DNA from: an uncultured Pseudomonadota bacterium | GTDB taxonomy: Bacteria > Pseudomonadota > Gammaproteobacteria > Methylococcales > Methylomonadaceae | Length of the DNA stretch: 16,657 bases | Direction: 5' to 3' | NCBI GenBank assembly: GCA_903902945.1 | Contig: CAIUWU010000185.1 | Coordinates: forward strand, 1-16,657 | Shown here: positions 16,180 to 16,657 of the stretch, in pieces | How the letters are laid out: every line of letters begins with the position of its first letter | Numbering within the stretch: position 1 is the stretch's first letter | Translations under genes and position numbers: made by a program | The notes under the pieces: generated by a model | Databases searched by the model: none | Told to the model about the DNA's origin: nothing | What the model saw: the letters and a program-made list of their open reading frames with translations, nothing else

Positions 16180-16237
16180 TTACTATTCCAATTTTGTTTT
16201 TCGTTATTTCCAAATAATTTAACCTTGAAAGCGAAAG

Positions 16238-16521
16238 TTAAAGCTTTGACCCAAGCAGGAAAGCGTCAATGCTAATGGCAGTTTCTGGAAACGCCCTTAA
16301 CAGCTTTTTATTTTGTGTCACCAGCTTAACGGCTAGCTGTCGAGCTAAAGCCACAAATTCACAGTCATAAGCAGAACAAGTGCTACTGGCAACCAGCTTC
16401 ATGACTGCGACAGAAGGCAGTAAAAACTCTCGGTCGGCCATCAGTAATTCGGCCTCATCTTGAAAAGCCAGTGCCTCGGTCAAGGAAAGAATGTTTTGCC
16501 TCAATCAGTGGATTAGTGAAA
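16238..16521 (-). pseudogene. VapC-family PIN-domain toxin, C-terminal half, disrupted
   Basis: VapC toxins are Mg2+-dependent RNases of toxin-antitoxin systems. The open frame from a TTG at 16504 gives 88 residues with the C-terminal PIN pattern: LRQNILSLTEAL, then CSAYDCEFVALARQLAVKLV with the conserved acidic Asp in SAYD, TQNKKLLRAFPE and ISIDAFLLG. The N-terminal half, with the first catalytic Asp and the Glu, is missing. Directly upstream in frame is TGA (16505-16507), preceded by SLIH, which fits the family helix before LRQN; TGA may have replaced a Trp or Tyr codon. About 15 bases further the probable IS end begins. No antitoxin gene is visible; it would be on the far side of the IS, if it exists. 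Confidence 0.7.
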
Positions 16522-16657
16522 TGGTCTAATAATCCCGGACACTTCTAAAGGCAGAATTTATACTGCTATCAGAGGTGACCATGAGTAACAACAAAAAACA
16601 CAATAGACCCAAATACAGCCTGGAATTCAAACAAGATGCCGCTAGATTGGTTCTTGA
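16522..16657 (+). mobile_element. Left end of an IS3-family insertion sequence, cut by the window edge
   Basis: The element is recognised from its orfA start at 16581. The stretch beginning TGGTCTAATAATCCCGGACA at 16522 starts with TG, lies about 60 bases before orfA and sits exactly where the VapC remnant loses its 5' part, so I take it as the left terminal inverted repeat. The right end, orfB and the target duplication are outside the window, so the exact boundary is an inference. Confidence 0.6.
16581..16657 (+). CDS. IS3-family transposase OrfA, N-terminal fragment
   Basis: Only 25 codons are visible (MSNNKKHNRPKYSLEFKQDA and ARLVL), cut by the window end. The YSLEFKQDAARLVL segment is the start of the helix-turn-helix domain typical of IS3/IS911 OrfA (HTH_Tnp_1), which binds the inverted repeats; the full enzyme is usually made with OrfB by -1 frameshifting. 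The ATG is preceded by AGAGG (16571-16575) at 5 bases. No damage is seen in the visible part. Confidence 0.8.
   Translation, partial: MSNNKKHNRPKYSLEFKQDAARLVL

Noticed and set aside
16011..16217. 68-aa + strand open frame as a gene
   Set aside because: No ribosome site, no recognisable protein; it runs antisense over the methyltransferase remnant.
9674..16521. A new intact multi-gene defence system
   Set aside because: The right-hand genes are standard envelope and repair genes, and the defence-type pieces are fragments only.
1..16657. CRISPR arrays, tRNA or rRNA genes
   Set aside because: No regularly spaced direct repeats and no tRNA- or rRNA-like stretches were seen on either strand.

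Overview
The window looks like chromosomal DNA of a gammaproteobacterium. The citrate synthase is of the gammaproteobacterial type I, and the order gpmI-envC-ctpA is common in that class. A hopanoid-type RND exporter, a UPF0182 protein and moderate GC would fit a hopanoid-making lineage such as a methanotroph of the Methylococcales, but the taxon is an inference. Most of the window is ordinary core genome. The last ~700 bases are different: a graveyard of defence and mobile-element fragments.

Left block, + strand (1-6684): the 3' end of gpmI (phosphoglycerate mutase), envC (activator of septal amidases) and ctpA (periplasmic C-terminal processing protease) lie head to tail and end at a strong terminator (3076-3120). 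A second transcription unit follows: a large UPF0182 membrane protein whose stop overlaps the start of a nucleoside phosphorylase/nucleosidase-like gene by 4 bases.

Middle (6696-9653): on the - strand, a small secreted helical protein of unknown function with its own terminator, then an SDR oxidoreductase. Divergent from the SDR on the + strand is gltA (citrate synthase), which ends at a bidirectional terminator shared with the convergent gene hpnN.

Right block, all - strand, in transcription order from 15941 down to 9674: an AI-2E/PerM-family permease, ogt (overlapping it by 26 bases), uppP (undecaprenyl-diphosphate phosphatase), a YrbG-type Ca2+/Na+ antiporter, and an HpnN-like RND transporter 2 bases after it. 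uppP and hpnN both handle isoprenoid envelope lipids, so envelope maintenance recurs through the window (envC, ctpA, uppP, hpnN).

Right edge (about 15942-16657): I recognise the broken 5' end of a type III-like DNA methyltransferase (mod) gene (16057-16179, - strand), the C-terminal half of a VapC/PIN toxin carrying a nonsense codon (16238-16521, - strand), and the left end of an IS3-family insertion sequence whose orfA starts at 16581. No intact undescribed system is visible; this decayed defence island is the most unusual part of the window.
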